DNA of 64,000 nucleotides from Arthrobacter sp. S39 (GTDB lineage: Bacteria > Actinomycetota > Actinomycetes > Actinomycetales > Micrococcaceae). This document shows, piece by piece, positions 24,265 through 32,838 of the stretch. Under the pieces are notes generated by a model. That model was not told the DNA's origin. It saw nothing but the letters and a program-made list of their open reading frames with translations, and searched no databases. A program made the position numbers and the translations under genes. The stretch lies in contig NZ_SIHX01000001.1 in NCBI RefSeq assembly GCF_004320525.1, forward strand, positions 62,001 to 126,000. The letters are read 5' to 3'. Each line of letters opens with the position of its first letter. Position 1 is the first letter of the stretch.

Positions 24265-25092
24265 CTACATCCGGCCAAACCGCGCCCGGACCAGCGCAAA
24301 CATGCCGTAGCAGATGAAGCCCGCCCCGATCGCGACCAGCAGGTACGGGCCGAACGGGTGGTCGCGGAGCGCCTTGAGGCTGCCGTCCAGTCCAGTGGAT
24401 TCCTCCGGACTCTGCTTCCCGGCGGCGATGACGAAGAGCAGTCCCGCCAGGTTCAGCGCGATTCCCTTGGCCACGTGCCCGGTGACGCCCAGGGCATCGA
24501 TGAGTTTGCCGCGCCGGCTGCCGTCGAACCGGAACAGCTCCTCCTTGAAGCCGCGCCGCAGCCCCTTCACCACAAAATAGACGCCAACGCCCATGATGGT
24601 CAGGCCCACCGCCACCAGCACGGGCAGGCCAAACGGTGCGTTCAGGAGCGCGGTGCTGAAGTCCCGGGTGGTGTCGCCCGAGTCCCCGCGCATGCCCACG
24701 GCGAACCCGGCGAAGCTGAGCCCGACGCTGCCGTAGGCCACGGCCAGGCATCCCGACGAGATGAGTTTCCCGAGCCGCTTCCCGGCGGGAAGGCGCCGTG
24801 CCCGGAGCGTCGCTTCACTCAGCTGCCACAACGCAAGCCCGGTGCAGGCAACCACGCAGGCCCACAGCACGGCGGGTCCCCACGGGTTCGCGGCCAGCTG
24901 CTCGATGGCGCCGGTGGGTTCGGCCTGCCCCGGCTGGCCGAAGGCCAAGGCGACGGAAATCGCACCGACGATGATGTGGAGCAGGGCCATCACGGCGAAT
25001 CCGGAGCGCGCCACCACATCCAGCGCCTTGGTGTCCGACGCCTCCTCGACTGCATCCGCCGCCTCGCTGAGGCCGGATTCCCCATCGGCCAT
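24265..25092 (-). CDS. DUF1206 membrane protein
   Basis: 275 residues with six hydrophobic segments arranged as three repeated pairs, the DUF1206 pattern: VVARSGFAVMALLHIIVGAISVALAFG near 28, then ISSGCLAVAYGSVGLSFAGFAVG near 112, then VTGHVAKGIALNLAGLLFVIAAG near 208. Each repeat has a conserved aromatic/Gly helix followed by a charged loop. No function is established for the family. It is co-transcribed with the small gene at 25098 (5-nt gap). Confidence 0.85.
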   Translation of the reverse strand: MADGESGLSEAADAVEEASDTKALDVVARSGFAVMALLHIIVGAISVALAFGQPGQAEPTGAIEQLAANPWGPAVLWACVVACTGLALWQLSEATLRARRLPAGKRLGKLISSGCLAVAYGSVGLSFAGFAVGMRGDSGDTTRDFSTALLNAPFGLPVLVAVGLTIMGVGVYFVVKGLRRGFKEELFRFDGSRRGKLIDALGVTGHVAKGIALNLAGLLFVIAAGKQSPEESTGLDGSLKALRDHPFGPYLLVAIGAGFICYGMFALVRARFGRM

Positions 25093-25097
25093 GAGAG

Positions 25098-25388
25098 CTA
25101 TCCGTTCATGGGCCCCTCGGCGTGCAGCTTCGCGGCCCCGGGGCCTTCCACGTGCACCGTGCAGCGGACCACCAGCTTGCCCGGAGCGTGATCGAGCTCC
25201 ACCAGGCTGTCGTTGGCACTGAGTGCGGTGAAGACTTCCGAGCCCGCGACCACCGTCACGCCCTTGGCCTTGGCTGTCGCCGTCGCGTTCTCCAGCGCTT
25301 CCTTCTCAAGGCCTGCCATGTACGCGGCATCATCTTCACGGGCGGGGTCGCCGAATGCCCAGCCGAACAAAGTCCCAGTGTTTTCCAT
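25098..25388 (-). CDS. Small protein of unknown function
   Basis: 96 residues (MENTGTLFGWAFGDPAREDDAAYMAGLEKEALENATATAKAKGVTVVAGSEVF...), no signal peptide or membrane segment. Acidic N-terminal half with a helix-rich stretch, then a strand-rich half with KLVVRCTVHVEG. I do not recognise a family. It is the first gene of a pair with the DUF1206 membrane protein. Real gene probable because of codon use and the tight spacing. Confidence 0.7.
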   Translation of the reverse strand: MENTGTLFGWAFGDPAREDDAAYMAGLEKEALENATATAKAKGVTVVAGSEVFTALSANDSLVELDHAPGKLVVRCTVHVEGPGAAKLHAEGPMNG

Positions 25389-25436
25389 GGCGACGATATT
25401 ACGCGTAAGAGTCCTTCAAGTCGGGGTTTCGTAACA

Positions 25437-25457
25437 TTAGTAAGTGTGCTTACCATA
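25437..25457. promoter_or_regulatory. Inverted repeat TAAGTGTGCTTA, possible operator/promoter
   Basis: TTAG-TAAG-tgtg-CTTA-CCATA lies about 90 nt before the gene at 25545 and 50 nt before the divergent gene at 25388. A related word (AGTCAGTATGCTTGC) precedes the topoisomerase gene at 36894. Confidence 0.4.
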
Positions 25458-25544
25458 GCTACTCCATGACATTGATGGATCACGGCCAGTGAAGACCGCA
25501 CCAGCGGCATTTTCGGAACCAGTTCGACGTTAGGAAACCACATC

Positions 25545-26081
25545 ATGGCAGGAAATCTTGTTGCCCGGTCCGTTCACGACCTGAGCGCCGCGGCATGGTT
25601 CGGCGGTTCGCTGATGGGAGCGATCGGGCTGAACGGGGCGGCCGCGCAGGCCAAGGATCCGGCGGAACGCACCCGGCTCTCCAGCGCCGGCTGGATGAAG
25701 TGGGCGCCGGTCCAGACGGCGGCGTTCGCCTCGCACCTGGTGGCTGACCTCGCCATCGCATTGGAGAACAAGGGGCGCATCGCAACGCAGGACGGCGTGG
25801 CCAGGGACACTGTGATCAAGACGGCGGTGACACTGGCGGGTGCCGGAGTGACGCTGTACTCCGGCATCCTCGGCAAGAAGGTGGAGAAGCTCGCCGACCA
25901 GGGTGCGCGCGGCGCGACGGAGCCCCAGCCGGCGGCGTCCGACGAGCTGAAATCGGCGCAGCAGCAGCTCAAGATCCTGCAGTGGGCCATTCCGGCCTTC
26001 GCGGCGGCGGTAGTCGTCCTCGGCGCCAAGCACGGCGAGATGCAGCGGCCCAAGAACGTCTTCGCCGGCCTCCGCTCCTGA
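25545..26081 (+). CDS. Small membrane-associated protein of unknown function
   Basis: 178 residues. The N-terminus MAGNLVARSVHDLSAAAWFGGSLMGAIGLNGAA starts with a membrane-prone helix. A second hydrophobic segment lies near 88-105 (VIKTAVTLAGAGVTLYSGILG) and a third near 148-163 (LQWAIPAFAAAVVVLGA). Between them is an Ala/Pro/Glu-rich linker with EKLADQGARGATEPQPAASDELKSAQQQL. I do not recognise the family. A stress-related role is only a guess from the isolated, operator-controlled position. Confidence 0.72.
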   Translation: MAGNLVARSVHDLSAAAWFGGSLMGAIGLNGAAAQAKDPAERTRLSSAGWMKWAPVQTAAFASHLVADLAIALENKGRIATQDGVARDTVIKTAVTLAGAGVTLYSGILGKKVEKLADQGARGATEPQPAASDELKSAQQQLKILQWAIPAFAAAVVVLGAKHGEMQRPKNVFAGLRS

Positions 26082-26096
26082 CCAGCCACAAAGACG

Positions 26097-26150
26097 GCGC
26101 GAACGTACAGTTGAGGCCCTCGCCAAAGGGCCCCAAGTGTACGTTCGCGC
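26097..26150. repeat. Palindromic element family C, copy 1 (54 bp)
   Basis: GCGCGAACGTACA / TGTACGTTCGCGC outer arms, inner GGGCC/GGCCC stem, between convergent genes. The outer word GCGCGAAC is shared with the element at 35751. Confidence 0.75.
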
Positions 26151-26154
26151 TGGT

Positions 26155-26178
26155 GGAAGTACGACGGCGGTCCGGCAC
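26155..26178 (-). repeat. Partial copy of the short dispersed word
   Basis: On the reverse strand this contains CCGCCGTCGTACTT, matching most of the word at 7583 and 52682. It lies directly after the family C palindrome. Confidence 0.45.
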
Positions 26179-26216
26179 CCAGGTGCCGGGCCGCCGTCGG
26201 GCGCTCCCTGGGACCC

Positions 26217-27347
26217 TCAGGCGGGCTGGGTGTTGGCCGGCGGGAGGTCCGGGTTCATGTCCTCAAGGTGCGGATCCTCCGCGGTCCACACCTGGATGAT
26301 CGCCCAGGCGACGGCGGCCAGCGGGACGGCCAGCACGGCGCCCACGATCCCCGCGAGGATGGTGCCTGCGGTCAAGGCCATCAGGATCACCAGGGCGTGG
26401 AGCTGGAGGGACTTGCCCATGACGACAGGCTGCAGGAAGTCGCCCTCCAGTTGGTTGACGGCCACCACCACGGCGACGACGATCAGCGCCACCACGGGGC
26501 CGTTGGCGACGAGGGCAACCAGTGCCGCGAGGATGCCCGCCACCGTTGCCCCCACCAGCGGGATAAAGGCGGTCATAAAAACGATGATGGCCAGCGGGAA
26601 GGCCAGCGGTACCTGCAGGATGAGGAGTGCCGCGCCGATTGCTACTGCATCCACCAGGGCCACGATGGCGGTGCCGCGGACATAACCGCCCAGCACCTCC
26701 AAGGTGCGGCTTCCCACGCGGCGGAGTTTCGCTTCGCGCTCACCCGTGAACGGCCGCAGGAAGAAGTTCCAGATCTTGGCGCCGTCCTTGAGGAAGAAGA
26801 ACAGGATCACCACCATCAGGATGGTCCCGGTGATGAACTCGGTCACCACGGACAGGCCGGTGATGGCGCCTGAGCGGACCTGGCTGCTCGTAGCGAATTG
26901 AATGATCCCCTCACGCGCCTGGTCCAGCTGCTCCTGGTCGATCGGCACGGGGCCGTTACGCAGGAACTGCTCCAGTTCGTCCAGGCCCGACGACGCCTGC
27001 TGCGCCAGATCGCCCCACTGGCTCCGCACGGAGAAGTAGATCACCGTGGAGACGCCGGCGAGCAAAATGAGGAGGGCCACAAAGGCAATGCCCGTGGCCG
27101 CGGCGCCGGGCAGTCCTCGGCGGCGGAGCATGTTCACGAATGGTCCGATGGCGGCCGCAAGGATGAGGGCGATCAGTACCGGAATGACCAGCAGCTTGAT
27201 CTGCATCAACGCGTAAACGGAGGCGACGGCCACTGCCAGGATCAGCAGGACCTGGGCGGAACGGATGCCCACCCTGCCCAGCCCGTCAGCCCACAGTGCC
27301 GCGGCTGGCTTTCGTCGGTTCTCGGACGGGCGTGCTGCTCGCGCCAT
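26217..27347 (-). CDS. AI-2E family transporter (TqsA/PerM-like)
   Basis: 376 residues from ATG at 27347 (AAGGAG upstream). About eight hydrophobic segments in the family's layout: a double helix near 30-70, LPGAAATGIAFVALLILLAGVSTVIYF near 90, a long amphipathic section, FITGTILMVVILFFFLKDGAKIWNF near 185 (the family's FFLKDG motif), and a C-terminal cluster with AFIPLVGATVAGILAALVAL. Members export varied substrates or ions; AI-2 export is not implied. It stands alone on the minus strand. Substrate unknown. Confidence 0.88.
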   Translation of the reverse strand: MARAARPSENRRKPAAALWADGLGRVGIRSAQVLLILAVAVASVYALMQIKLLVIPVLIALILAAAIGPFVNMLRRRGLPGAAATGIAFVALLILLAGVSTVIYFSVRSQWGDLAQQASSGLDELEQFLRNGPVPIDQEQLDQAREGIIQFATSSQVRSGAITGLSVVTEFITGTILMVVILFFFLKDGAKIWNFFLRPFTGEREAKLRRVGSRTLEVLGGYVRGTAIVALVDAVAIGAALLILQVPLAFPLAIIVFMTAFIPLVGATVAGILAALVALVANGPVVALIVVAVVVAVNQLEGDFLQPVVMGKSLQLHALVILMALTAGTILAGIVGAVLAVPLAAVAWAIIQVWTAEDPHLEDMNPDLPPANTQPA

Positions 27348-27465
27348 GTGTACTCCTTCATCGGCGGGCACCTCCGGGTGCCGGCGGCGCCCGCGGCGTT
27401 ACTACCTACGTCAGATGGTAAGCCTACTGACCGGTTGGAGTGTGGCGAAACCCTGCAATGCGGGG

Positions 27466-28146
27466 CTACGCGCCCAGCCACTCCGAGCAGGAGTTCAGGT
27501 TCCGGTTGACGCTGGCCACGGCGGCGTCGCCGTCGCGCGCCTCGATGGCATCCACGAGGGTGTCGTGGCCTTCGTGCGGGAGGCCCTCAAAGCCGGCGCG
27601 GACGTGCTGCTTCAGCAGGTCGTCATGGAAAACGTCGCCGAAGCTGACGTACAGCTCGTGCAGCAGCGGGTTCCGGGATGCCTGGGCCACGCGCTCATGG
27701 AAACCCCAGTCGGCGCGGGCCCACGCCGCGTAGTCGGCGGCGTGCCAGGCCGCATCGCGCTCGGCGAGCAGGGCACGCAGGGCGGAGACGTCGTCGTCCG
27801 TTGCATGCCGGGCGGCGAGGCGGGCTGCCTGGGTGTCCAACCCCACCCGGACCTCCAGGATGTGCTCCTCGGTGTGGTCCTGGTACATGCGCCGCGCCGC
27901 GCCGGACATCTCGCTGGTGGCGCGGACGTAGGTGCCGTCCCCGCGCCGGACTTCCAGCATGCCGCTGTGGGCCAGGGCCTTGACCGCCTCGCGGAGGGTG
28001 CCGCGGGAGACGCCGAGCTTGGCCATCAGCTCGGGTTCGGACGGAATCCGCTGCTGCAGCGGCCACTCGCCCGAGTGGATCATGGCGCGCAGCTTGGCGG
28101 TGATTTCGTCGGCCAGCGGCTGGCGGTGCGAGGTGCTCAGGGTCAT
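27466..28146 (-). CDS. GntR/FadR-family transcriptional regulator
   Basis: 226 residues. N-terminal winged helix: LRAMIHSGEWPLQQRIPSEPELMAKLGVSRGTLREAVKALAHSGMLEVRRGDGTYV. C-terminal FCD domain of alpha-helices with the metal/ligand residues in RADWGFHERVAQASRNPLLHELY and HDTLVDAIEARD. It is the second gene after the MFS transporter (6-nt gap), so it probably autoregulates that operon through the palindromes at 29388-29422. Confidence 0.92.
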   Translation of the reverse strand: MTLSTSHRQPLADEITAKLRAMIHSGEWPLQQRIPSEPELMAKLGVSRGTLREAVKALAHSGMLEVRRGDGTYVRATSEMSGAARRMYQDHTEEHILEVRVGLDTQAARLAARHATDDDVSALRALLAERDAAWHAADYAAWARADWGFHERVAQASRNPLLHELYVSFGDVFHDDLLKQHVRAGFEGLPHEGHDTLVDAIEARDGDAAVASVNRNLNSCSEWLGA

Positions 28147-28152
28147 GGTGGC

Positions 28153-29388
28153 CTACTTCTTCTTCGCGGCCGGGCGGCCGTTAACTGCCGGGCGGCCGCT
28201 GATCAGGTGCGCAACAACAATCTGGACCAGGGCGAGGCCCAGCAGGATGGCGAGAGGCAACGTCCAGCCGCCGGTGGCGCTGTGCAGCAGCCCGGTGCCG
28301 AACGGGCCCGCCGTGGCCAGCAGGTAACCGGTGGACTGGGCCAGGGTGGACAGGGCCGTGGTCTCCGCGGTGCTCTCGCCGCTGCGGCTGATCATCACCA
28401 TCACCAGCGGAAAAATGCCCAGACCGAAGCCCAGCAGGACCGCCGGGACCACCGCCAGTGACACCGGCAGGAACAACAGCAGCGCCACGCCCGCCGCCAT
28501 GGTGACGCTGGCCAGGTAGAAGGCCGGCCGGAGCATCCGCGGGCGGGAGCCGATGGCGATCAGCACCATCCCGGCCGGCACGGACACCAGCTGCATCAGC
28601 CCGTACATCAGGCCGCTCGCCGACGCGCTGAGCCCCATGGTGGTCAGCATGTACGGGAACCAGCTCAGCAGCGCATAGGCGAGAAGGGCCTGCAGGGTGA
28701 AAATCGCGGTCAGCAGCAGGCCCTTGCGGGTGCGCAGCAGCGGCCACGGCGAGATGTGGCCGGCCGTGGCGCGGACGCTGTTGCGGTGGGCGTGCAGCGC
28801 CACGGGAAGGAAGCCCAGGAACGCGGCCACGGCCATGATGCCGATCGCCCCGACGGCGGCCGAGGGGGATCCCAGTGCCTGCGCCAGCGGGACTACGGCG
28901 ACGGCGGTCACGGTGGCCCCGGTGGTCATGGTCACCGTATACAGCGCGGTCATCAGCGACGTCTTACGGGCGAAGTGTTCCCGGATGAAGGACGGCATGG
29001 CCACGTTGCAGACCGCCAGTCCGGACATCCCCAGCACGGTGCCGCCTACCAGCGCGCCCGTGGCCGGGATGCCGCGGACCATCAGCCCGCCGGCCAGCAT
29101 CGCCAGCGCCAGCAGGATGGCTTTCTCAACGCCCAGCCGCCCAGTCAGCCAGGACGTGCCTGCGCCCGCCACCGCAAAACACAGGGTGGGAATGGACGGA
29201 ATGATCGACGCCACCAGCGGCCCGTAGCCGAGCACCACCTGGAGGTCGTGCAGCAAGGCCGACGCCCCGGTGATCCCGGCGCGGAGGTTCAGGCCGATGA
29301 GCACCAGGGCAATGACACCCAGCACGACGGCGGTGCGCGGCTTGGGTGGGGCGTCCAGTGCGGAGGGGGCTGAGGCGGCGGTGGTCAT
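28153..29388 (-). CDS. CynX/NimT-family MFS transporter
   Basis: 411 residues, twelve hydrophobic segments. The N-terminus RTAVVLGVIALVLIGLNLRAGITGASALLHDLQ carries the NLR motif typical of cyanate/2-nitroimidazole-type (CynX/NimT) transporters, and GLSASASGLMYGLMQLVSVPAGMVLIAIGSRPR marks the second half. It may export a small anion or antibiotic-like compound; the substrate is not known. The start codon has no Shine-Dalgarno, and a -10 TAACCT lies 12 nt upstream, inside the operator. Confidence 0.88.
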   Translation of the reverse strand: MTTAASAPSALDAPPKPRTAVVLGVIALVLIGLNLRAGITGASALLHDLQVVLGYGPLVASIIPSIPTLCFAVAGAGTSWLTGRLGVEKAILLALAMLAGGLMVRGIPATGALVGGTVLGMSGLAVCNVAMPSFIREHFARKTSLMTALYTVTMTTGATVTAVAVVPLAQALGSPSAAVGAIGIMAVAAFLGFLPVALHAHRNSVRATAGHISPWPLLRTRKGLLLTAIFTLQALLAYALLSWFPYMLTTMGLSASASGLMYGLMQLVSVPAGMVLIAIGSRPRMLRPAFYLASVTMAAGVALLLFLPVSLAVVPAVLLGFGLGIFPLVMVMISRSGESTAETTALSTLAQSTGYLLATAGPFGTGLLHSATGGWTLPLAILLGLALVQIVVAHLISGRPAVNGRPAAKKK

Positions 29389-29422
29389 CTAACAAGGTTA
29401 GACGTTAGACGTTTGATGTCTA
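29388..29422 (-). promoter_or_regulatory. Operator/promoter of the MFS-gntR operon
   Basis: A perfect palindrome TCTAACaagGTTAGA (29388-29402) covers the first base of the ATG and the -10 TAACCT (29395-29400 on the minus strand). A second inverted repeat TAGAC-n7-GTCTA lies at 29406-29422. Binding by the operon's own GntR protein would block a leaderless promoter. Confidence 0.6.
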
Positions 29423-29543
29423 GAGTTTTGTGGCCAACCTCTCCCGGCCGTTAACGTCGGGGCCATAGACTCGTGGCCACGGCATGTCCGGACAGCATGG
29501 TCCGGATGCGCCGCAGTGAAGTGATGTGGAAGGACGGCGCGCA

Positions 29544-31124
29544 GTGGTTACCCAGGGAGTCGAGATCGAAAAGAAGTACGACGTCGGCGAGGCGGCCGAG
29601 GTGCCGTCCCTGACCGGCGTGCCGGGAGTGGCGCGGGTGGGGGAGCCGCGGGCGGCAACCCTGGATGCCGTGTACTTCGACACCGACAGGCACACCCTGG
29701 CCTCACGGCGGATGACCCTGCGCCGGCGGACCGGCGATACCGACGCCGGGTGGCACCTGAAACTCCCGGCGGAAGCCGTGCCCGGCGCATCCGACGCTGC
29801 CGCCGGTTCAGCACCCCAGCAGCGGCGTGAGCTCCACGAGCCACTGGGCCAGGCCGACGTCGTGCCTGACAGGCTGCTGGCGCACCTGCGCGCCTACCTG
29901 CGTGGCGATGACGTGGCGCCGGTGGTCAGGCTGGAGACCAGGCGGACCACCTACCCGTTGTATGCCGAAGACGGCATGCACCTGGCGGACCTTGCGGACG
30001 ACCGCGTGAGTGCGGACCTGCTCGGCGCCGCGGGGGATTCCGGCACGACCCAGCGGTGGCGCGAGTGGGAACTTGAGCTCGTCCATGGCAGCCCCGAGCT
30101 CTTCCCAGCAGCGGACAACGCCCTCGCCGCCGCGGGAGCCAGCCCTGCCGAATATGCCTCGAAACTGGCGCGGGCGCTCGCCGGCGGGCCGGACCTGAGT
30201 CCCCACGACCGGGCCGCCCCGGCCGCTGCAGCCGCCGGCAGGAAATCGCCTGCGACCGCCGTCGTCACGGCCTACCTCGGTGCGCAGATCCAGGAGATCC
30301 TGGCGCGCGATCCGGGTGTCCGCCTGGAAGAACCCGAAGCCGTCCACGAGATGCGCTCAGCCACGCGCCGGGCACGTTCGGTGCTCTCGGCCTACCGGCA
30401 GCTCTACAGCGCAGTGGCAGTCCGGCGGCTGTGTGATGAACTCAAATGGCTCGGCCAGATCCTCGGGGAACCCCGTGACGCCGAAGTCATGCTGGACCGG
30501 CTCCGCGGCCATATCGACGAACTTGAGCCCGGCCCGGCCGCGACGGCCGTGAAGGCCCAGCTGGAGAACGACCTGGGGGACACCCTGGACACGGCCTACC
30601 GGAAACTCCAGGGCACCCTGCTGTCCGAACGGTACTACCGGCTGCTGGACGACCTCGAACGCTTCCGCGACCAGCCCCCCGCCAGGCCGGAGGCGGATGC
30701 TCCGGCCCGGAAGATGGCCGGCAAGCTGGTGGGCAAGGCCGCCAAGCGGCTGCGCCTCTCGCACCGGGCGGCGAAGAATGCGCGGCGGGGCGCTCCGCAC
30801 GAATCCGCCCTGCACCAGGTCCGCAAGGATGCCAAGAAGGTGCGGCACGTGGCGGAGTCGATGGTGCCGGTCCACGGCAAGCGGGCGGTGAAGGTCGCGA
30901 AGGCCGCGCACCGGCTGCAGCAGGCACTGGGCGATTTCCACGACGGTGTCATCGCCCGGGACCTGCTGGCTGAGTTAGGCGCCATCCCGGGCCTGCCCGA
31001 ACCCGTCGCCTCGGCCTACATCACGCTCCAGACCCGGCAAGTCCAGCTCGCGGCCGAAGCCGAGGCGGCGTACGTGAAGGCCTGGAAGAAGTCGAAGAAG
31101 CGCCTGAAAGCCGGGGTGCTCTAG
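29544..31124 (+). CDS. CYTH-CHAD domain protein
   Basis: 526 residues from GTG at 29544, with GGAAGGA about 10 nt upstream (the in-frame GTG at 29526 overlaps that site). The N-terminal CYTH domain has the ExExK motif (GVEIEKKYD) and metal/phosphate-binding charged strands. The C-terminal CHAD domain (~residues 230-510) has EAVHEMRSATRRARSVLSAY and HRLQQALGDFHDGVIARDLL. CYTH domains bind triphosphates and CHAD domains bind polyphosphate granules, so polyphosphate handling is likely. Catalytic activity is unproven. Confidence 0.92.
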   Translation: MVTQGVEIEKKYDVGEAAEVPSLTGVPGVARVGEPRAATLDAVYFDTDRHTLASRRMTLRRRTGDTDAGWHLKLPAEAVPGASDAAAGSAPQQRRELHEPLGQADVVPDRLLAHLRAYLRGDDVAPVVRLETRRTTYPLYAEDGMHLADLADDRVSADLLGAAGDSGTTQRWREWELELVHGSPELFPAADNALAAAGASPAEYASKLARALAGGPDLSPHDRAAPAAAAAGRKSPATAVVTAYLGAQIQEILARDPGVRLEEPEAVHEMRSATRRARSVLSAYRQLYSAVAVRRLCDELKWLGQILGEPRDAEVMLDRLRGHIDELEPGPAATAVKAQLENDLGDTLDTAYRKLQGTLLSERYYRLLDDLERFRDQPPARPEADAPARKMAGKLVGKAAKRLRLSHRAAKNARRGAPHESALHQVRKDAKKVRHVAESMVPVHGKRAVKVAKAAHRLQQALGDFHDGVIARDLLAELGAIPGLPEPVASAYITLQTRQVQLAAEAEAAYVKAWKKSKKRLKAGVL

Positions 31125-31167
31125 GCAGGCCGGTTCGAGTGTCCGGCTTTGGCGCCCACCACCCACT

Positions 31168-31232
31168 GCAACGCGGGGTCACTTAACGCCCAATGCGGCC
31201 CGTTCTTTGGGCATTAAGTGACCCCGCGTTGC
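31168..31232. repeat. 65-bp palindromic element family B, copy 2
   Basis: GCAACGCGGGGTCACTTAA / TTAAGTGACCCCGCGTTGC arms, inner GCCCAA/TTGGGC, between the convergent CYTH-CHAD and pucR-like genes. Confidence 0.9.
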
Positions 31233-31244
31233 TGACAGCGGGGA

Positions 31245-32681
31245 CTACCTGCCCTGCCGGCCGCCGAGCCTCGCGACAGCAAGGGCCAGCCACAGCTGCA
31301 CCCGGTCTGCCGTGACCGAGGGGTCGTAGCCGGTCAGCTCGGTGATCTGCGCCAGGCGGTAGCGCACGGTGTTCCGGTGCAGGGTCAGGGCTTCGGCGAC
31401 GGCGGCCACCGAACCGTTGTTGCCCAGGTAGCTTTCCAGGGTGGTCATCAGTTCCGCTCCGTGGGCGTTATCGAAGGTCCGCAGGGGATTGAGGGATTCG
31501 TTGGCCATGTCCGCCAGCGGGACATCCTCGCTCGCCAGCAGCAGCGAGGTCAGGCTCAGCCGTTCCGGTTCGTTCACCGGCAGGCCATGGCTGGCCGCAT
31601 CGCGGGCCTCGAAGTAGCTCCAGCGCAGGCCGTTGGGCTTGGTGTACGCGCCGCCGATGCCGATCGTCGCATGGATGCCGGCCTCAGCCAGGTGGTCGCT
31701 GAGTCTCCGGGCCAGCGCAGGTGCCGCGCCGCCGTCGTCGTTAATCACCACCACCAGGTCCTTCCCGACGACGGCGGCGACCGCGTTCTCCAGCGGCTGC
31801 GGCACCGAGGTGCTCACCAGGGCCTTGTGGTGGGCGGCCGACACCGCCAGCAGCACCACGTTCTTGCGGGTGCTGTTCAGCCCCACGCCCGCGAGCCTGC
31901 GCTGGGCCTCGCTGGTCTCGAGGGCACCGTGGATGACGTCCTCCAGCACCTGGCCGCAGAGGGCGCGCTGGGCCTGGCGCTGCTTGACCATGTTGTTCAG
32001 CTCCACGCTGATCAGGTTCTGGGCGTAGCCGATGATGCCCGAATCCTCGAACGGCTGGCGGACCCAGAGGGTGCAGGCATCGCGGCGGCCGGTGGGGATC
32101 GGGTAGGAGGCCCAGGTGTCCGCGGAGGGGTGGTCCTGGCTGCTGCTGTAGAGCTGCGCCGTGAACTGGGTGAGGGCGATGTCGGTCCGGAGCATGCTGC
32201 CCAGGTGCTTCAGCAGTTCCGCCAGGCCGCCGCCGGTCAGGAGCGCCCGGGCCAGGACCTGGTGCCCGGCGATCAGCCGCTCCAGCTTGGAGTAGTGGTC
32301 TGCGGACTGGGCGTCCGCCACCAGCTTGCCTATGGCGATGAACGGCGTCTCGTACGGGACTTCCACCATGGGCAGGCCCCAGCGGTTGGCCTCGGCGATC
32401 ATGGCCGGCGGGACGGCGTCGTGCGAGAGGCCGATGCCGAAGCCGATCCCCACGGCACCGGCGCGCTGGACCTGGCGGACAAACCGGCGCTGTTCCGGCG
32501 CGGACTTCAGGCGCAGGCCGGTGGTGAGCACCAGTTCGCCGCCGTTGATGAACCGCTGCGGATCCTCGAGTTCCGTCACGGCGACCCAGTTGATGTCCTG
32601 GTGCCAGGTGGTTTCGGCGAGGCCTGCCTTGGACAGGTTCAGGGAGCTCACGCCAAGGAGTGCAGCGAGGGAAATGGCCAT
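31245..32681 (-). CDS. PucR-family transcriptional regulator
   Basis: 478 residues. N-terminal PucR domain (LSKAGLAETTWHQDINWVAVTELEDPQRFINGGELVLTTGLRL), a central GGDEF-like region, and a C-terminal helix-turn-helix VAEALTLHRNTVRYRLAQITELTGYDP. It is divergent from the aldehyde dehydrogenase-gabT operon, and PucR-type proteins control GABA and purine use in related bacteria, so control of those genes is likely. The 157-nt gap up to 32838 is the shared promoter region. Confidence 0.9.
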   Translation of the reverse strand: MAISLAALLGVSSLNLSKAGLAETTWHQDINWVAVTELEDPQRFINGGELVLTTGLRLKSAPEQRRFVRQVQRAGAVGIGFGIGLSHDAVPPAMIAEANRWGLPMVEVPYETPFIAIGKLVADAQSADHYSKLERLIAGHQVLARALLTGGGLAELLKHLGSMLRTDIALTQFTAQLYSSSQDHPSADTWASYPIPTGRRDACTLWVRQPFEDSGIIGYAQNLISVELNNMVKQRQAQRALCGQVLEDVIHGALETSEAQRRLAGVGLNSTRKNVVLLAVSAAHHKALVSTSVPQPLENAVAAVVGKDLVVVINDDGGAAPALARRLSDHLAEAGIHATIGIGGAYTKPNGLRWSYFEARDAASHGLPVNEPERLSLTSLLLASEDVPLADMANESLNPLRTFDNAHGAELMTTLESYLGNNGSVAAVAEALTLHRNTVRYRLAQITELTGYDPSVTADRVQLWLALAVARLGGRQGR

Positions 32682-32838
32682 GGTTTAAAGGATAGCCGGG
32701 CGCTGGGCAACCGCACTAAACATGTTCGTCAAGGGTGTGCAGGTGGCTATTCCCTGGCTAGGGGTGCTGGCATAGGCTCAAAGCAGTCGCATCCATCCGC
32801 TTCGCAGCTGATGATCCCTATGAAAGAGGTTGCACACC

